DNA from: an uncultured Eubacteriales bacterium
GTDB lineage: Bacteria; Bacillota; Clostridia; Oscillospirales; Acutalibacteraceae
Assembly (NCBI GenBank): GCA_934462705.1
Contig: CAKSIH010000003.1
Coordinates: 1-64,000, forward strand
Length of the DNA stretch: 64,000 bases
Direction of reading: 5' to 3'
Made by a program: the position numbers and the translations under genes. Shown here piece after piece: positions 54,670-63,417 of this stretch (positions within the stretch are counted from its first letter, which is position 1; the number at the start of each line of letters is the position of its first letter). The notes beneath the pieces were generated by a model. It had not been told where the DNA came from and ran no database searches. It saw only the letters and a program-made list of their open reading frames with translations.

Positions 54670-55038
54670 TTAAAGCGTTTCTGGGGCTAGACTTAGTATC
54701 TTTAAGAAATCCTTATCGCGGAGTTCTCTTGCTACTGGCCCAAATATACGCGTGCCCCTTGGATTTTTATCATCTTTAATTAAAACAGCTGCATTTTCAT
54801 CAAACCTGATGTAAGTACCGTCATCGCGCCTTACACCTTTAGCTGAACGTACAATAACTGCCTTAACTACATCGCCTTTTTTTACAACGCCGCCCGGTGC
54901 AGCCTTCTTTACAGATGCAACCACAACGTCGCCTATATTGGCATACCTTCTTCTTGTGCCGCCTAAAACACGAATACACATCAGTTCTTTGGCTCCGGTG
55001 TTGTCGGCAACTTTAAGATAAGTTTGCTGTTGTATCAC
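54670..55038 (-). CDS. rplN: Ribosomal protein L14
   Basis: 122 aa intersubunit-bridge protein. [19 protein letters not shown] at the start and [13 protein letters not shown] near the end are diagnostic. RBS TAGGAGG. Its stop overlaps the RBS region of rplX. Confidence 0.98.
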   Translation of the reverse strand: MIQQQTYLKVADNTGAKELMCIRVLGGTRRRYANIGDVVVASVKKAAPGGVVKKGDVVKAVIVRSAKGVRRDDGTYIRFDENAAVLIKDDKNPRGTRIFGPVARELRDKDFLKILSLAPETL

Positions 55039-55087
55039 AGTTCGTTCCTCCTAACTCCTTGTTAGTTAACTTATATAATAAGCAAAT

Positions 55088-55345
55088 TTACTTTGCTTTT
55101 TCTACGATTTCAACTAATCGCCATCTTTTATCTTTGCTCAAAGGACGTGTTTCCATTACACGTACGCGATCGCCTACTGCACATTCATTATTTTCGTCGT
55201 GTGCCTTGAGTTTTACTGTTCGCTTTACTATTTTGTTGTAAAGCGGGTGCTTAACACTGTCTTCAACTGCTACAACAATTGTTTTATCCATCTTGTCGCT
55301 AACAACTTTTCCGACTTGTGTTTTTCTCATATTTCTTTCGTTCAC
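55088..55345 (-). CDS. rpsQ: Ribosomal protein S17
   Basis: 85 aa from a GTG at 55345 (GGGGAGAATAG upstream); an ATG at 55330 is an alternative. [17 protein letters not shown] and [15 protein letters not shown] are family signatures. OB-fold, binds 16S 5' domain. Confidence 0.96.
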   Translation of the reverse strand: MNERNMRKTQVGKVVSDKMDKTIVVAVEDSVKHPLYNKIVKRTVKLKAHDENNECAVGDRVRVMETRPLSKDKRWRLVEIVEKAK

Positions 55346-55362
55346 GCCTATTCTCCCCTTTC

Positions 55363-55569
55363 TTACGCTTTAGCGCCTGCATTTAGTTCGTTTTGGCGCA
55401 ATATCGTTTGCACTCTTGCGATATCCTTCTTTACAGCACTAATTCGCATTGGGTTTTCGAGCTGATTTATGGCAAGTTGAAAACGTAGATTAAATAACTC
55501 AGCTTTAAGATCTTTAAGCTTTTTGCCAAGCTCTTCGTTCGATAAATTTCTAAGTTCTGATGCCTTCAT
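55363..55569 (-). CDS. rpmC: Ribosomal protein L29
   Basis: 68 aa helical protein at the tunnel exit, forming a docking site for chaperones and SRP with L23. [14 protein letters not shown] and [19 protein letters not shown] are diagnostic. Its ATG overlaps the rplP stop by one base. Confidence 0.98.
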   Translation of the reverse strand: MKASELRNLSNEELGKKLKDLKAELFNLRFQLAINQLENPMRISAVKKDIARVQTILRQNELNAGAKA

Positions 55570-55994
55570 TATTGCTCACCATCCGTTTCTTGCCTTGTAA
55601 CAAACTTACACTTAATTGGAAGTTTGTTTGCTGCGAGTCTCATAGCCTCTCTAGCTGTCTCCTCTGGTACACCTGCTATTTCAAACATGATTCTACCAGG
55701 CTTAACAACTGCTACCCAATATTCCGGAGCTCCTTTACCTTTACCCATACGAGTTTCAAGTGGTTTTTTGGAAACCGGTTTGTCTGGGAATATTTTAATC
55801 CATACTTTACCAAATCTTTTGCAATAACGTGTCATAGCAACACGGGCTGCCTCAATTTGATTCGAAGTAATCCAAGCTGGTTCAAGGGCCTGAAGACCAA
55901 AGTCACCGTGAGAAATTTTATTTCCGCGCATTGCCTTACCCGTCATGCGGCCTCTGTGAACTCTACGGAATTTAACTCTCTTTGGTAGTAACAT
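55569..55994 (-). CDS. rplP: Ribosomal protein L16
   Basis: 141 aa protein near the A-site t[20 protein letters not shown] at the start and [18 protein letters not shown] are diagnostic. Its start overlaps the rpsC stop by one base (TAATG type). Confidence 0.98.
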   Translation of the reverse strand: MLLPKRVKFRRVHRGRMTGKAMRGNKISHGDFGLQALEPAWITSNQIEAARVAMTRYCKRFGKVWIKIFPDKPVSKKPLETRMGKGKGAPEYWVAVVKPGRIMFEIAGVPEETAREAMRLAANKLPIKCKFVTRQETDGEQ

Positions 55995-56659
55995 TACTTC
56001 CTGCCCCCTTCCTTCTTAGAGGACCGAGTTTGATTTAAAACCTCGCCTTTATATAGCCAAACTTTTACGCCTATACGACCGTAAGTTGTTGCTGCCTCTG
56101 CAAAGCCATAATCTATGTCTGCTCTAAGAGTTTGAAGTGGAATAGTTCCCTCATGATAACGTTCTGAACGAGCAATTTCTGCACCGCCTAGACGACCTGA
56201 AACTTGAACTTTTATTCCCTTTGCTCCAAATTTCATAGCTCTTCCGATTGATTGTTTCATAGCCCTCCTGAAAGATACTCTCTTTTCAAGTTGTTGTGCT
56301 ATGTTTTCCGCAATCAACTGTGCGTTTAAATCCGGAGATTTTACTTCAATTATATTGATGAGTACCGGTTTTTTTAGCATTTTTTCGCATTTTGCGCGAA
56401 GTTTATCTATCTCGGCGCCGCCTTTTCCTATTACCATTCCAGGTTTTGAACAATGAATATTTATTCTAACCTTAGAAGCGTCACGCTCGATTTCAATCTT
56501 AGGAACACCAGCTGCATAAAGTTGTTTTTTCAGCATCTTACGAAGATTATAATCTTCAACTAAAAGATCGCCAAAATCTTTATCTTTTGCAAACCAGCGA
56601 GAATCCCAATCTTTAATTACGCCAACACGTATACCGTGTGGATTTACTTTCTGGCCCAT
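55994..56659 (-). CDS. rpsC: Ribosomal protein S3
   Basis: 221 aa with a KH domain ([14 protein letters not shown], GxxG loop) at the mRNA entry channel. [19 protein letters not shown] at the start is diagnostic. RBS AAGGAGG. Confidence 0.98.
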   Translation of the reverse strand: MGQKVNPHGIRVGVIKDWDSRWFAKDKDFGDLLVEDYNLRKMLKKQLYAAGVPKIEIERDASKVRINIHCSKPGMVIGKGGAEIDKLRAKCEKMLKKPVLINIIEVKSPDLNAQLIAENIAQQLEKRVSFRRAMKQSIGRAMKFGAKGIKVQVSGRLGGAEIARSERYHEGTIPLQTLRADIDYGFAEAATTYGRIGVKVWLYKGEVLNQTRSSKKEGGRK

Positions 56660-56678
56660 AGTCTACCTCCTTTTTTAA

Positions 56679-57014
56679 CTATTCTTGTTCCTTGAGTACT
56701 AGAGTCACATGCGAAGTTCTTTTCTCTATCCTGTGTGCTCTGCCATGATCCTTAGGTCTTATTCTTTTTAAAATAGGACCAGGACATACGAAACATTCTG
56801 ATACATATAGTTTTTTGGGATTCATGTTAAAATTGTTTTCAGCGTTTGCTACTGCTGATTTTAAAAGTTTCGATAGATCCTCACTTGCGGCCTTCGGGGT
56901 ATGCCCTAGAATAGCCGCTGCCATATCAACTGGCTTATTTCTTATTAAATCAAGCACTATAGATACTTTTCGCGGGGAAATTCGGGCATATTTTAACTTA
57001 GCCACTGCTTCCAT
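56679..57014 (-). CDS. rplV: Ribosomal protein L22
   Basis: 111 aa from the ATG at 57014 (AAAGGAGAG upstream). [18 protein letters not shown] at the start and [14 protein letters not shown] at the end are diagnostic; the loop [11 protein letters not shown] lines the exit tunnel and is the site of macrolide-related changes elsewhere. Confidence 0.97.
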   Translation of the reverse strand: MEAVAKLKYARISPRKVSIVLDLIRNKPVDMAAAILGHTPKAASEDLSKLLKSAVANAENNFNMNPKKLYVSECFVCPGPILKRIRPKDHGRAHRIEKRTSHVTLVLKEQE

Positions 57015-57036
57015 TGCTATACTCTCCTTTCGGCCT

Positions 57037-57309
57037 TTATTTTGTAGTTTTTGATCCGGCATGACCTTTAAATGTTCTAGTTGGTGCAAATTCTCCTAGC
57101 TTGTGTCCAACCATATCTTCCGTCACATATACCGGAATGTGTTTACGTCCGTCATGCACGGCAAATGTGTGCCCTACAAAGTCCGGGAAAATTGTCGATG
57201 AACGGCTCCAAGTTTTTAAAACTTTTTTCTCGCCAGCTTCATTCATTTCCTTAACTCTCTTAAGCAGCACAGGCTGCACATAAGGACCCTTTTTTATGCT
57301 TCTTCCCAT
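57037..57309 (-). CDS. rpsS: Ribosomal protein S19
   Basis: 90 aa 30S head protein. [18 protein letters not shown] and [17 protein letters not shown] are diagnostic. RBS AAAGGAG. Between rplB and rplV. Confidence 0.98.
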   Translation of the reverse strand: MGRSIKKGPYVQPVLLKRVKEMNEAGEKKVLKTWSRSSTIFPDFVGHTFAVHDGRKHIPVYVTEDMVGHKLGEFAPTRTFKGHAGSKTTK

Positions 57310-57335
57310 TTAAATTAAGCTCCTTTCCGCGCTGC

Positions 57336-58169
57336 TTATTTGCCGTTTCTGCGCTTAACAATAAACTTATCTGAACGGTTGTTGTGTTTTCTTGTTTTAT
57401 ATCCAAGAGCTGGTTTACCCCAAGGAGTAACCGGTCCCGGACGTCCAATCGGGCTTTTACCCTCACCACCACCGTGTGGGTGATCACATGGGTTCATAAC
57501 AGAACCACGAACTGTAGGTCTTATGCCCATGTTGCGCTTGCGACCTGCTTTTCCTATTTTAACATTTTCATGATCGCTGTTGCCAACTTGGCCAACTGTA
57601 GCCATACATTCAATTGGAACATTTCTTAATTCACCTGATGGTAATCTAAGTAAAGCAAGCTTGCCTTCTTTCGCCATAAGCTGTGCCATATTTCCAGCTG
57701 AACGTGCAAGTTGTGCACCACGTCCTGGGTGAAGTTCTACATTGTGAATAAAAGTACCCACAGGAATATTTAAAAGTGTCAATGCGTTACCTGGCTTGAT
57801 ATCTGCATCTTTGCCAGCAACAATAACATCTCCAACTTTTAAATCATTTGGAGCTATAATATAACTCTTCTCGCCATCTTCGTACTGAATTAAAGCAATG
57901 TGTGCAGAACGGTTTGGATCGTACTCTAATGTCATTACTTTTCCCGGTACATCAAATTTTTGGCGTTTAAAATCTATAATGCGATATTTCCTACGGTTTC
58001 CGCCGCCTCTGTGGCGAACTGTTATTCTACCGTAGCTGTTACGTCCGGATTTCTTGCTAAGAGGAGCCAGCAAACTTTTCTCTGGTTCGACCTTTGAAAG
58101 CCCGGAGTAATCAACAACCGACATGTTACGCCTTGAAGGAGTTGTCGGTTTGAAATTTTTAATAGCCAT
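57336..58169 (-). CDS. rplB: Ribosomal protein L2
   Basis: 277 aa, essential for peptidyl transferase centre assembly. [16 protein letters not shown] and [19 protein letters not shown] (with the critical His) are diagnostic. Normally rplW is directly upstream; here a separate 126-aa gene and an 18-bp palindrome lie between. Confidence 0.98.
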   Translation of the reverse strand: MAIKNFKPTTPSRRNMSVVDYSGLSKVEPEKSLLAPLSKKSGRNSYGRITVRHRGGGNRRKYRIIDFKRQKFDVPGKVMTLEYDPNRSAHIALIQYEDGEKSYIIAPNDLKVGDVIVAGKDADIKPGNALTLLNIPVGTFIHNVELHPGRGAQLARSAGNMAQLMAKEGKLALLRLPSGELRNVPIECMATVGQVGNSDHENVKIGKAGRKRNMGIRPTVRGSVMNPCDHPHGGGEGKSPIGRPGPVTPWGKPALGYKTRKHNNRSDKFIVKRRNGK

Positions 58170-58198
58170 CTTAATTCATCTCCTCGTTATAGCTTTGC

Positions 58199-58216
58199 GG
58201 GGCAAAATTTTGCCCC
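58199..58216. repeat. 18-bp perfect palindrome before rplB
   Basis: GGGGCAAAATTTTGCCCC, perfectly self-complementary, lying between the inserted membrane-protein gene and rplB, about 30 bp before the rplB ATG. It lacks a T run and may reduce read-through or act in RNA folding. Confidence 0.75.
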
Positions 58217-58243
58217 ATACCTTGCAATTTTACATTTATTGGG

Positions 58244-58624
58244 TCAACTTTTTAGCTTTTTCTGTTTTTGCAGCCAGTAATATAACCATATTGATAACAT
58301 CAACACAATGAATGAAGATAATATAATTAAAAAACTTGTTATACCAGATACAAACTTGTTATACCAAAGTGCAACTGCTATTACCATTACAACTTTTATT
58401 AACTCTTCAACAAAAAACAGTCTTGAAAATTCTTTTGCTTTAAATTTTATTTCTTTTGTATCTTTATTAAAAGTTATGGCTTTAAAAAATGCCACTATAA
58501 CCGACGCCGATAACATTAAAGCTAAATTAGCTACTAAATTCTTGGAATTAAATATAACCCAATAACTCAGAAAACCAAATAGTAAACCTGAAATAAGTCT
58601 TAATAAATATAAAATAGCTTTCAT
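58244..58624 (-). CDS. Small membrane protein inserted in the S10 operon
   Basis: 126 aa with four predicted membrane segments (about 4-25, 30-50, 70-88, 93-117) joined by a short charged loop near 53-65. The C-terminal pair, starting FFVEELIKVVMVIAVALWY, resembles the Gly-Glu-x-x-Lys helix of AtpI/UncI-type ATP synthase accessory proteins; I give this only as a weak resemblance. TGAGG lies 10 bp before the ATG. It sits between rplW and rplB, where bacteria normally have no gene, so a recent insertion is likely. Codon use is AT-rich, unlike the neighbouring ribosomal genes. Confidence 0.75.
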   Translation of the reverse strand: MKAILYLLRLISGLLFGFLSYWVIFNSKNLVANLALMLSASVIVAFFKAITFNKDTKEIKFKAKEFSRLFFVEELIKVVMVIAVALWYNKFVSGITSFLIILSSFIVLMLSIWLYYWLQKQKKLKS

Positions 58625-58651
58625 AATGAAAACCTCAAATTGAAAAGCAAA

Positions 58652-58942
58652 TTATACCATGCTTTCAAAGAATTCTATCGGTTTGCTCTCTTCCGTTAGA
58701 GTGACGTAGGCTTTCTTCCAGGAAGGGGTATAGCCCCGAGTTCTACCTTGACGTCTGAATCTTCCTCTAATCTTCAAAGTGTTAACCTTTAAAACCTTAA
58801 CTCCAAAGAGCTCTTCAACAGCTTTTCTTATTTCAATTTTGTTAGCATCTTTAGCAACCTCGAAAGTGTACATTTTCATGGTGGTTCCGTTCATGCTTTT
58901 TTCTGTTACTATCGGACGAATTATTATATCTTGAGCTACCAT
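58652..58942 (-). CDS. rplW: Ribosomal protein L23
   Basis: 96 aa tunnel-exit protein, docking site of trigger factor and SRP. DIIIRPIVTEKSMNG at the start and RRQGRTRGYTPSWKKA are diagnostic. Its ATG overlaps the rplD stop. Confidence 0.98.
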   Translation of the reverse strand: MVAQDIIIRPIVTEKSMNGTTMKMYTFEVAKDANKIEIRKAVEELFGVKVLKVNTLKIRGRFRRQGRTRGYTPSWKKAYVTLTEESKPIEFFESMV

Positions 58943-59565
58943 TATGCATACACCTCCTCGATTATGCTAAGTGCATCTTTAACAATGATCAAATTGTCGT
59001 AATTTAAAATATCATAAACATTCAAATTATTAACTCCTGCGGTCTTAACGCCAACAATATTTCTTGCAGAATTTACAACCTTTTTGTCGTTGTTTGGTAA
59101 AACTATTAAAGCCTTTTTGCCGGCGCCAACAGCTTCTAACATATTTGCAATCATCTTTGTTTTATATTCATCCATAGACAGCGAATCCAAAACAATAATA
59201 TTGCCACTTTGTGCCTTGCTTGAAAATGCAGACTTCATGGCAAGTCTTCTCTCTTTTTTGTTAACCGTGTAACTGTAATCACGTGGCTTTGGAGCAAATA
59301 CAACGCCGCCATGTCTCCACTGTGGAGCTCTAATTGAACCTTGTCTTGCATGGCCAGTGCCTTTTTGCCTCCAAGGTTTGCGTCCACCACCAGCTACCTC
59401 CGCTCTTGTTAAAGCAGATTGTGTTCCCTGACGCTGATTTGCCAAGTAGTTAACTACCATTGCATGCATTAAATTTTTATTTGGTTCTATACCAAAAATT
59501 GCGTCGGAAAGTTCTACTTCGTCAACTTTTTGGCCTTTAATATCAAGTACTTGTACCTTTGGCAT
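58942..59565 (-). CDS. rplD: Ribosomal protein L4
   Basis: 207 aa; its extended loop (about 45-100: [18 protein letters not shown]) reaches the exit tunnel. In enterobacteria L4 represses its own operon through the S10 leader; whether this holds here is unknown. Between rplC and rplW. Confidence 0.98.
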   Translation of the reverse strand: MPKVQVLDIKGQKVDEVELSDAIFGIEPNKNLMHAMVVNYLANQRQGTQSALTRAEVAGGGRKPWRQKGTGHARQGSIRAPQWRHGGVVFAPKPRDYSYTVNKKERRLAMKSAFSSKAQSGNIIVLDSLSMDEYKTKMIANMLEAVGAGKKALIVLPNNDKKVVNSARNIVGVKTAGVNNLNVYDILNYDNLIIVKDALSIIEEVYA

Positions 59566-59582
59566 TTTGACTCCTCCTTTCC

Positions 59583-60260
59583 TTACGCCTTAACGCTTTC
59601 GCGAATTACTACTGTGCCATTGTTTGGACCCGGAATTGCACCCTTTATAGCAATAAGATTGTTTTCCACATCAACCTTAACTATTTGCAGGTTTTGAACA
59701 GTTACCTTTTCCGCTCCCAAATGGCCAGCCATCTTCATGCCCTTGAAAACCCTTGATGGATCTGAACAAGCGCCGATTGAACCGCCGTGACGGACAACTG
59801 GACCTGAACCATGAGTTTCTTTGAGTCTTCTCGCATTCCAACGCTTGATAACACCGGCATAGCCTTTACCTTTGCTGGTTCCGGTAACATCAATTTTGTC
59901 ACCCTCTGCGAAAACATCTGCCTTAATTACATCGCCAACATTGTAAGCATTTATGTCATCAAAACGAAATTCTCTTAGAACCTTTTTCGGTGCTACATCT
60001 GCCTTAGCAAAGTGTCCCTGCATTGGCAAGCTTATGTTACTTGGTTTTTCGTCGAACTTTGCTGACCTTGTACCTTTTTTGTACTTTAGCTTGATGTCGC
60101 CAAATCCCATTTGAACAGCATCGTAGCCGTCTGTTTCGACTGTTTTCTTTTGAGAGATAACGCATGGACCTGCCTCGATAACTGTAACAGGAATAACGTT
60201 TCCCTTTTCATCGAAGATCTGCGTCATGCCGATCTTCTTGCCGATGATAGCTTTTTGCAT
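59583..60260 (-). CDS. rplC: Ribosomal protein L3
   Basis: 225 aa; [19 protein letters not shown] at the start and [18 protein letters not shown] (with the loop near the peptidyl transferase centre) are diagnostic. RBS TAGGAGGAAG. Follows rpsJ. Confidence 0.98.
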   Translation of the reverse strand: MQKAIIGKKIGMTQIFDEKGNVIPVTVIEAGPCVISQKKTVETDGYDAVQMGFGDIKLKYKKGTRSAKFDEKPSNISLPMQGHFAKADVAPKKVLREFRFDDINAYNVGDVIKADVFAEGDKIDVTGTSKGKGYAGVIKRWNARRLKETHGSGPVVRHGGSIGACSDPSRVFKGMKMAGHLGAEKVTVQNLQIVKVDVENNLIAIKGAIPGPNNGTVVIRESVKA

Positions 60261-60324
60261 TTTTCTTCCTCCTAGTTAGGTTATTGGTTGGTTTCCCAAC
60301 ATGACCCCTACCGCGGTTGGTTGA

Positions 60325-60636
60325 TTAAAGTTTTATTTCAATATCAACGCCTGCAGGGAGCTCTAGACCCATAAGAGCCTCAACGGTCTTATTTGAAGGT
60401 CTTAAGATGTCAATAAGTCTTTTGTGAGTTCTCATCTCAAACTGCTCACGGCTATCTTTGTATTTGTGAACAGCTCTCAAGATAGTGATGATCTGTTTCT
60501 CAGTTGGTAGTGGCACTGGACCCGATACCTTAGCTCCTGTGCGAATCGCTGTTTGAACAATCCTTTCTGCGGACGCATCTACCAATTGATGATCGTAACC
60601 CTTAAGTCTTATTCTGATCTTTTCCTTGACTGCCAA
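60325..60636 (-). CDS. rpsJ: Ribosomal protein S10
   Basis: 103 aa from a TTG at 60636, decided by AAGGAGGCG 8 bp upstream and by homology (Ala-Val-Lys-Glu-Lys-Ile at the N-terminus). [12 protein letters not shown] and [16 protein letters not shown] are diagnostic. First gene of the cluster; also known elsewhere as the antitermination factor NusE. Start by TTG is unusual for such a highly expressed gene. Confidence 0.96.
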   Translation of the reverse strand: MAVKEKIRIRLKGYDHQLVDASAERIVQTAIRTGAKVSGPVPLPTEKQIITILRAVHKYKDSREQFEMRTHKRLIDILRPSNKTVEALMGLELPAGVDIEIKL

Positions 60637-60891
60637 TATAATCGCCTCCTTAATTTGGTTGGCGGGCGTGCTTTTAAAATTCTTAACACCGATCCGGGTG
60701 TTTCTTTTTATCAAATTAAAAAACCGGAAAACTCGCCTTTGCAGAGAATCCGGGTTAAGATTAAAAGCGCATTTAGGGGCAATAAAAATTGCCGCATATA
60801 TAATCGCCCGGTTTAAAATCGGACATACTCCACGGAAAAACCGACTCTCGCCGCAACCTCCCGCTTCTTCGCATATCTTTGTGCAGTCACG
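60637..60891 (-). promoter_or_regulatory. Long 5' leader of the S10 operon
   Basis: About 250 nt of untranslated RNA between the promoter and rpsJ. It contains several small hairpins, such as GGCAAT-TTTT-ATTGCC (60778-60793) and CACC-GATCC-GGGTG (about 60690-60703). I see no open reading frame that is convincing. A structured leader of this size is what ribosomal-protein feedback sites look like, but the pairing was judged by eye only. Confidence 0.55.
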
Positions 60892-60898
60892 CTTTATT

Positions 60899-60927
60899 AT
60901 AATACCATAATCATAAGTATTTTTCAA
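60899..60927 (-). promoter_or_regulatory. Promoter of the S10-spc-alpha cluster
   Basis: On the minus strand TTGAAA (60922-60927), 17 bp, TATTAT (60899-60904). No other strong promoter was noticed before rplQ, so the 31 genes may share this one plus internal weak ones. The remaining 60928-61004 holds AT-rich spacer only. Confidence 0.6.
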
Positions 60928-61004
60928 GTAATTTTTAAAAATTTTTTATAACTAAAAAAAGCCCCCAGCGTTCTTATTAAGATATGTTTTTTCAATTTAT
61001 ACAT

Positions 61005-61541
61005 TTATATTTCTAAAGCTAACTTAGCTTTCATAATTATCGCAGATGTTTTCGCATCATTTATTTCGCCTCTTAAAACCATAGATATAGCTGTCTCAAA
61101 GGGTATTTTAACAATCTCTAAAAATTCATCCTCATCCGGCTGAGTTTTTTCTATTTTCTCAATTTCGCACATATATAAATAAATTATTTCATCGCAAAAT
61201 CCCGGTGTCATGTAAAGTTTCCCCAAGCTTTTGTAGTTCATCCCTACTGCTCCAGTTTCCTCTTTTAACTCTCTTTTAATTGCATCTTCCGGCTCCTCAT
61301 TTTTGTCAATCTTCCCCGCTGGAACTTCTAAAAGCACTGATTTAAACGGACATCTGTACTGCTTTACAAGCAAAATTTCATTTTCTCGAGTCAGCGCTAC
61401 CACACAAACTGCACTTGGTCTCTCTATTATCTCTCTTGTTGTAATTTTCTCATTCGGCAATTTAACTGTGTCAATTCTTACATTCGAGTATTTTCCCTTA
61501 TACAAATATTCACTTCTTATATACTTTTCTTCTAAACTCAC
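61005..61541 (-). CDS. nudF: NUDIX hydrolase, ADP-ribose pyrophosphatase type
   Basis: 178 aa. The Nudix box is complete (G-x5-E-x7-RELKEETG, from GKIDKNEEPEDAIKREL, about 75-97). The segment upstream with VPAG and the general layout match ADP-ribose pyrophosphatase, which hydrolyses ADP-ribose to AMP and ribose-5-phosphate. Substrate assignment is by similarity only. Divergent from the M14 peptidase. Confidence 0.88.
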   Translation of the reverse strand: MSLEEKYIRSEYLYKGKYSNVRIDTVKLPNEKITTREIIERPSAVCVVALTRENEILLVKQYRCPFKSVLLEVPAGKIDKNEEPEDAIKRELKEETGAVGMNYKSLGKLYMTPGFCDEIIYLYMCEIEKIEKTQPDEDEFLEIVKIPFETAISMVLRGEINDAKTSAIIMKAKLALEI

Positions 61542-61643
61542 GAAAATCCCCCATTTTATAAATTTTGTTACTAAGCAACACGTTAAATCATATCATGTAA
61601 TATTTAAGAAAACAACAACTCTAAAGTTTAACGAGGTGAAATT

Positions 61644-62552
61644 ATGTTAAATAATTTTTTTCCTTCTCCATACTTTGATTTAAAAATGAGAGAGAATCTT
61701 ATTTTTGCCATTGCCGAAAAATACCCTTTTGTTCACCATGGTGTAATTTCAAAAAGCCTTTGCGAAAGAAAAATTCATTACTTACAACTGGGTAAAAGGG
61801 TAAATCAGGTTCTATTTGCTGCGACTTTTCATGGCATGGAGTGGCTTACCGGACTTTTGGTTTTGACTTTTTTTGAAAAATTATGCGAAAAAGTTCAAAA
61901 CAACCAGATTTTTTATGGACTTGACATAGCTAAACTTTTAGAACAGCGTGGCATTTGCATTGTTCCATGTGTAAACCCCGATGGCGTGGAAATTTCCTTA
62001 CACGGCGCTGAAACTGCTGGACCGTATAAAAATCTTGTACGAAGTGCCGCAAATTACGGATCTACCGCCAGCTGGCAAGCCAACGCACGTGGCGTGGATA
62101 TCAATCATAATTTTAATGCCGGCTGGGAACGACTTCACCAAATGGAAATCGAAAACGACATAATCGGTCCCGCTCCCACTAGATACGGCGGGCCCGAACC
62201 CGAAAGTGAACCTGAAACTCGTGCAATTGTGAATCTATGCCAAAAAGAAAATTTTCGCCATGCTATTGCCTTTCACAGTCAAGGGGAGGAAATTTACTGG
62301 AATTACGGGCCTAGAACCCCGCTAAATTCCCGCCTGATTGCCAATATTATGGCAAAATTCAGCGGTTATTCAGTTGCTAAACCTGAAGGTCTTGCTGTTG
62401 GCGGAGGATTTAAAGACTGGTTTATCGAAAAGCTAGGTTCTCCGGGCTTTACAATTGAAATTGGCAAAGGCCAAAACCCGCTGCCCATAAGAGACATTAC
62501 TCCTATTTATCGTACACTTGAAGAAATGCTGGTTGTCTGTTCTCTTCTATAA
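61644..62552 (+). CDS. M14 zinc carboxypeptidase, D-glutamyl-diaminopimelate endopeptidase type
   Basis: 302 aa, no signal peptide. Zinc ligands are H63 and E66 (HGMEW) and H211 (AFHSQG); the catalytic Glu is E272 (TIEIGKG). The segment GVDINHNFNAGW followed by GPAPTRYGGPEPESEPE resembles the endopeptidase I / YqgT group that cuts between D-Glu and diaminopimelate in peptidoglycan peptides, rather than classical carboxypeptidases (which have Asn-Arg-Asn-Phe). A role in muropeptide recycling or sporulation is inferred. RBS GAGGTG. Confidence 0.88.
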   Translation: MLNNFFPSPYFDLKMRENLIFAIAEKYPFVHHGVISKSLCERKIHYLQLGKRVNQVLFAATFHGMEWLTGLLVLTFFEKLCEKVQNNQIFYGLDIAKLLEQRGICIVPCVNPDGVEISLHGAETAGPYKNLVRSAANYGSTASWQANARGVDINHNFNAGWERLHQMEIENDIIGPAPTRYGGPEPESEPETRAIVNLCQKENFRHAIAFHSQGEEIYWNYGPRTPLNSRLIANIMAKFSGYSVAKPEGLAVGGGFKDWFIEKLGSPGFTIEIGKGQNPLPIRDITPIYRTLEEMLVVCSLL

Positions 62553-62560
62553 ACACAAGT

Positions 62561-62599
62561 GCTTGCACAAAATTTTGTTTATGGTATAATTGTACCATA
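62561..62599 (+). promoter_or_regulatory. Extended -10 promoter with palindromic operator
   Basis: TGG-TATAAT (62582-62590) is an extended -10; TGCTTG (62561-62566) lies 18 bp upstream. The inverted repeat TATGGTA-n6-TACCATA (62580-62586, 62593-62599) covers the -10 completely, as a repressor site would. It belongs to the DUF1624 gene at 62621. Confidence 0.5.
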
Positions 62600-62620
62600 A
62601 TTTGCGTTGGGAGTGAGTTT

Positions 62621-63406
62621 ATGCATAAGCCCCCGATTACCGATAAATCTTGCAAAAATGCCGGCAGTTCAAGGATTGACTTAATTGATGAAGCTCGTGG
62701 CTTTCTTGTAATTTGCATGGTTTTTTACCATACATTTTACTCCATGACTTTTATTTTTAATATTCCTTTTGCGAAAAATTTGCTTTGCTTTTTCATGCCC
62801 GCTCAATCAATATTTGCGGGCAGTTTTATTTTCATTTCCGGCTGTGTCTCTCTGCTATCGCATTCAAATCTAAAGCGAGGCATTAAGCTTTTAGCAATTG
62901 CTACTGCAATTACAATTATTACTTGCATTTTTATACCATCTCAGCCTATTATTTTCGGAATTCTGCATATGCTTTCCATCTGCATGATTCTCTTTGGTAT
63001 ATTTAATCCGATTCTTAGCAAAATCAGCCCCTTAATTGGCATGTTAATTTGTTTTATCCTATTTTTATTTACAGCCAGTGTAGACAAAGGGGTTTTCGGA
63101 TTTGGAAAAATAAAGCTTTACATACCTCTTTCTGCGTACAATTTAAACTGGCTTTTTCCCATTGGAATAACAAATAAAAGTTTTTATTCATCCGATTACT
63201 TTCCTCTGTTTCCATGGATGTTTATATTCTTTTTTGGAACTTTCTTAGCCAGCTTTTTTAAAGGCAAAAAATTACCGCAATTCATGTACCAATCCCACGT
63301 TAAAATGCTCTCTTTTTGCGGTAGACATGCCTTAATAATATACATAATTCATCAACCCATTATATTTCTTATTATAAATTTATATTTGCAATTAAATGCT
63401 ATGTGA
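62621..63406 (+). CDS. DUF1624 / HGSNAT-like membrane acyltransferase
   Basis: 261 aa with seven or eight membrane segments. RIDLIDEARGFLVICMVFYHTFY near the start matches the DUF1624 heparan-alpha-glucosaminide acetyltransferase-like family (conserved Arg-Asp/Asn, Arg-Gly and His in the first helix). A late FFGTFLASFF and CGRHALIIYIIHQP are typical too. The acceptor is unknown; transfer of acyl groups to a cell-surface sugar is likely. RBS TGGGAGTG. Overlaps the RBS of tex. Confidence 0.85.
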   Translation: MHKPPITDKSCKNAGSSRIDLIDEARGFLVICMVFYHTFYSMTFIFNIPFAKNLLCFFMPAQSIFAGSFIFISGCVSLLSHSNLKRGIKLLAIATAITIITCIFIPSQPIIFGILHMLSICMILFGIFNPILSKISPLIGMLICFILFLFTASVDKGVFGFGKIKLYIPLSAYNLNWLFPIGITNKSFYSSDYFPLFPWMFIFFFGTFLASFFKGKKLPQFMYQSHVKMLSFCGRHALIIYIIHQPIIFLIINLYLQLNAM

Positions 63407-63417
63407 AGGAGATTTTT

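Noticed and set aside
60640..60927. N-terminal extension of rpsJ and a plus-strand frame in the S10 leader
   Set aside because: S10 homology begins at the TTG at 60636 behind a strong RBS; upstream codons match nothing and overlap the promoter.
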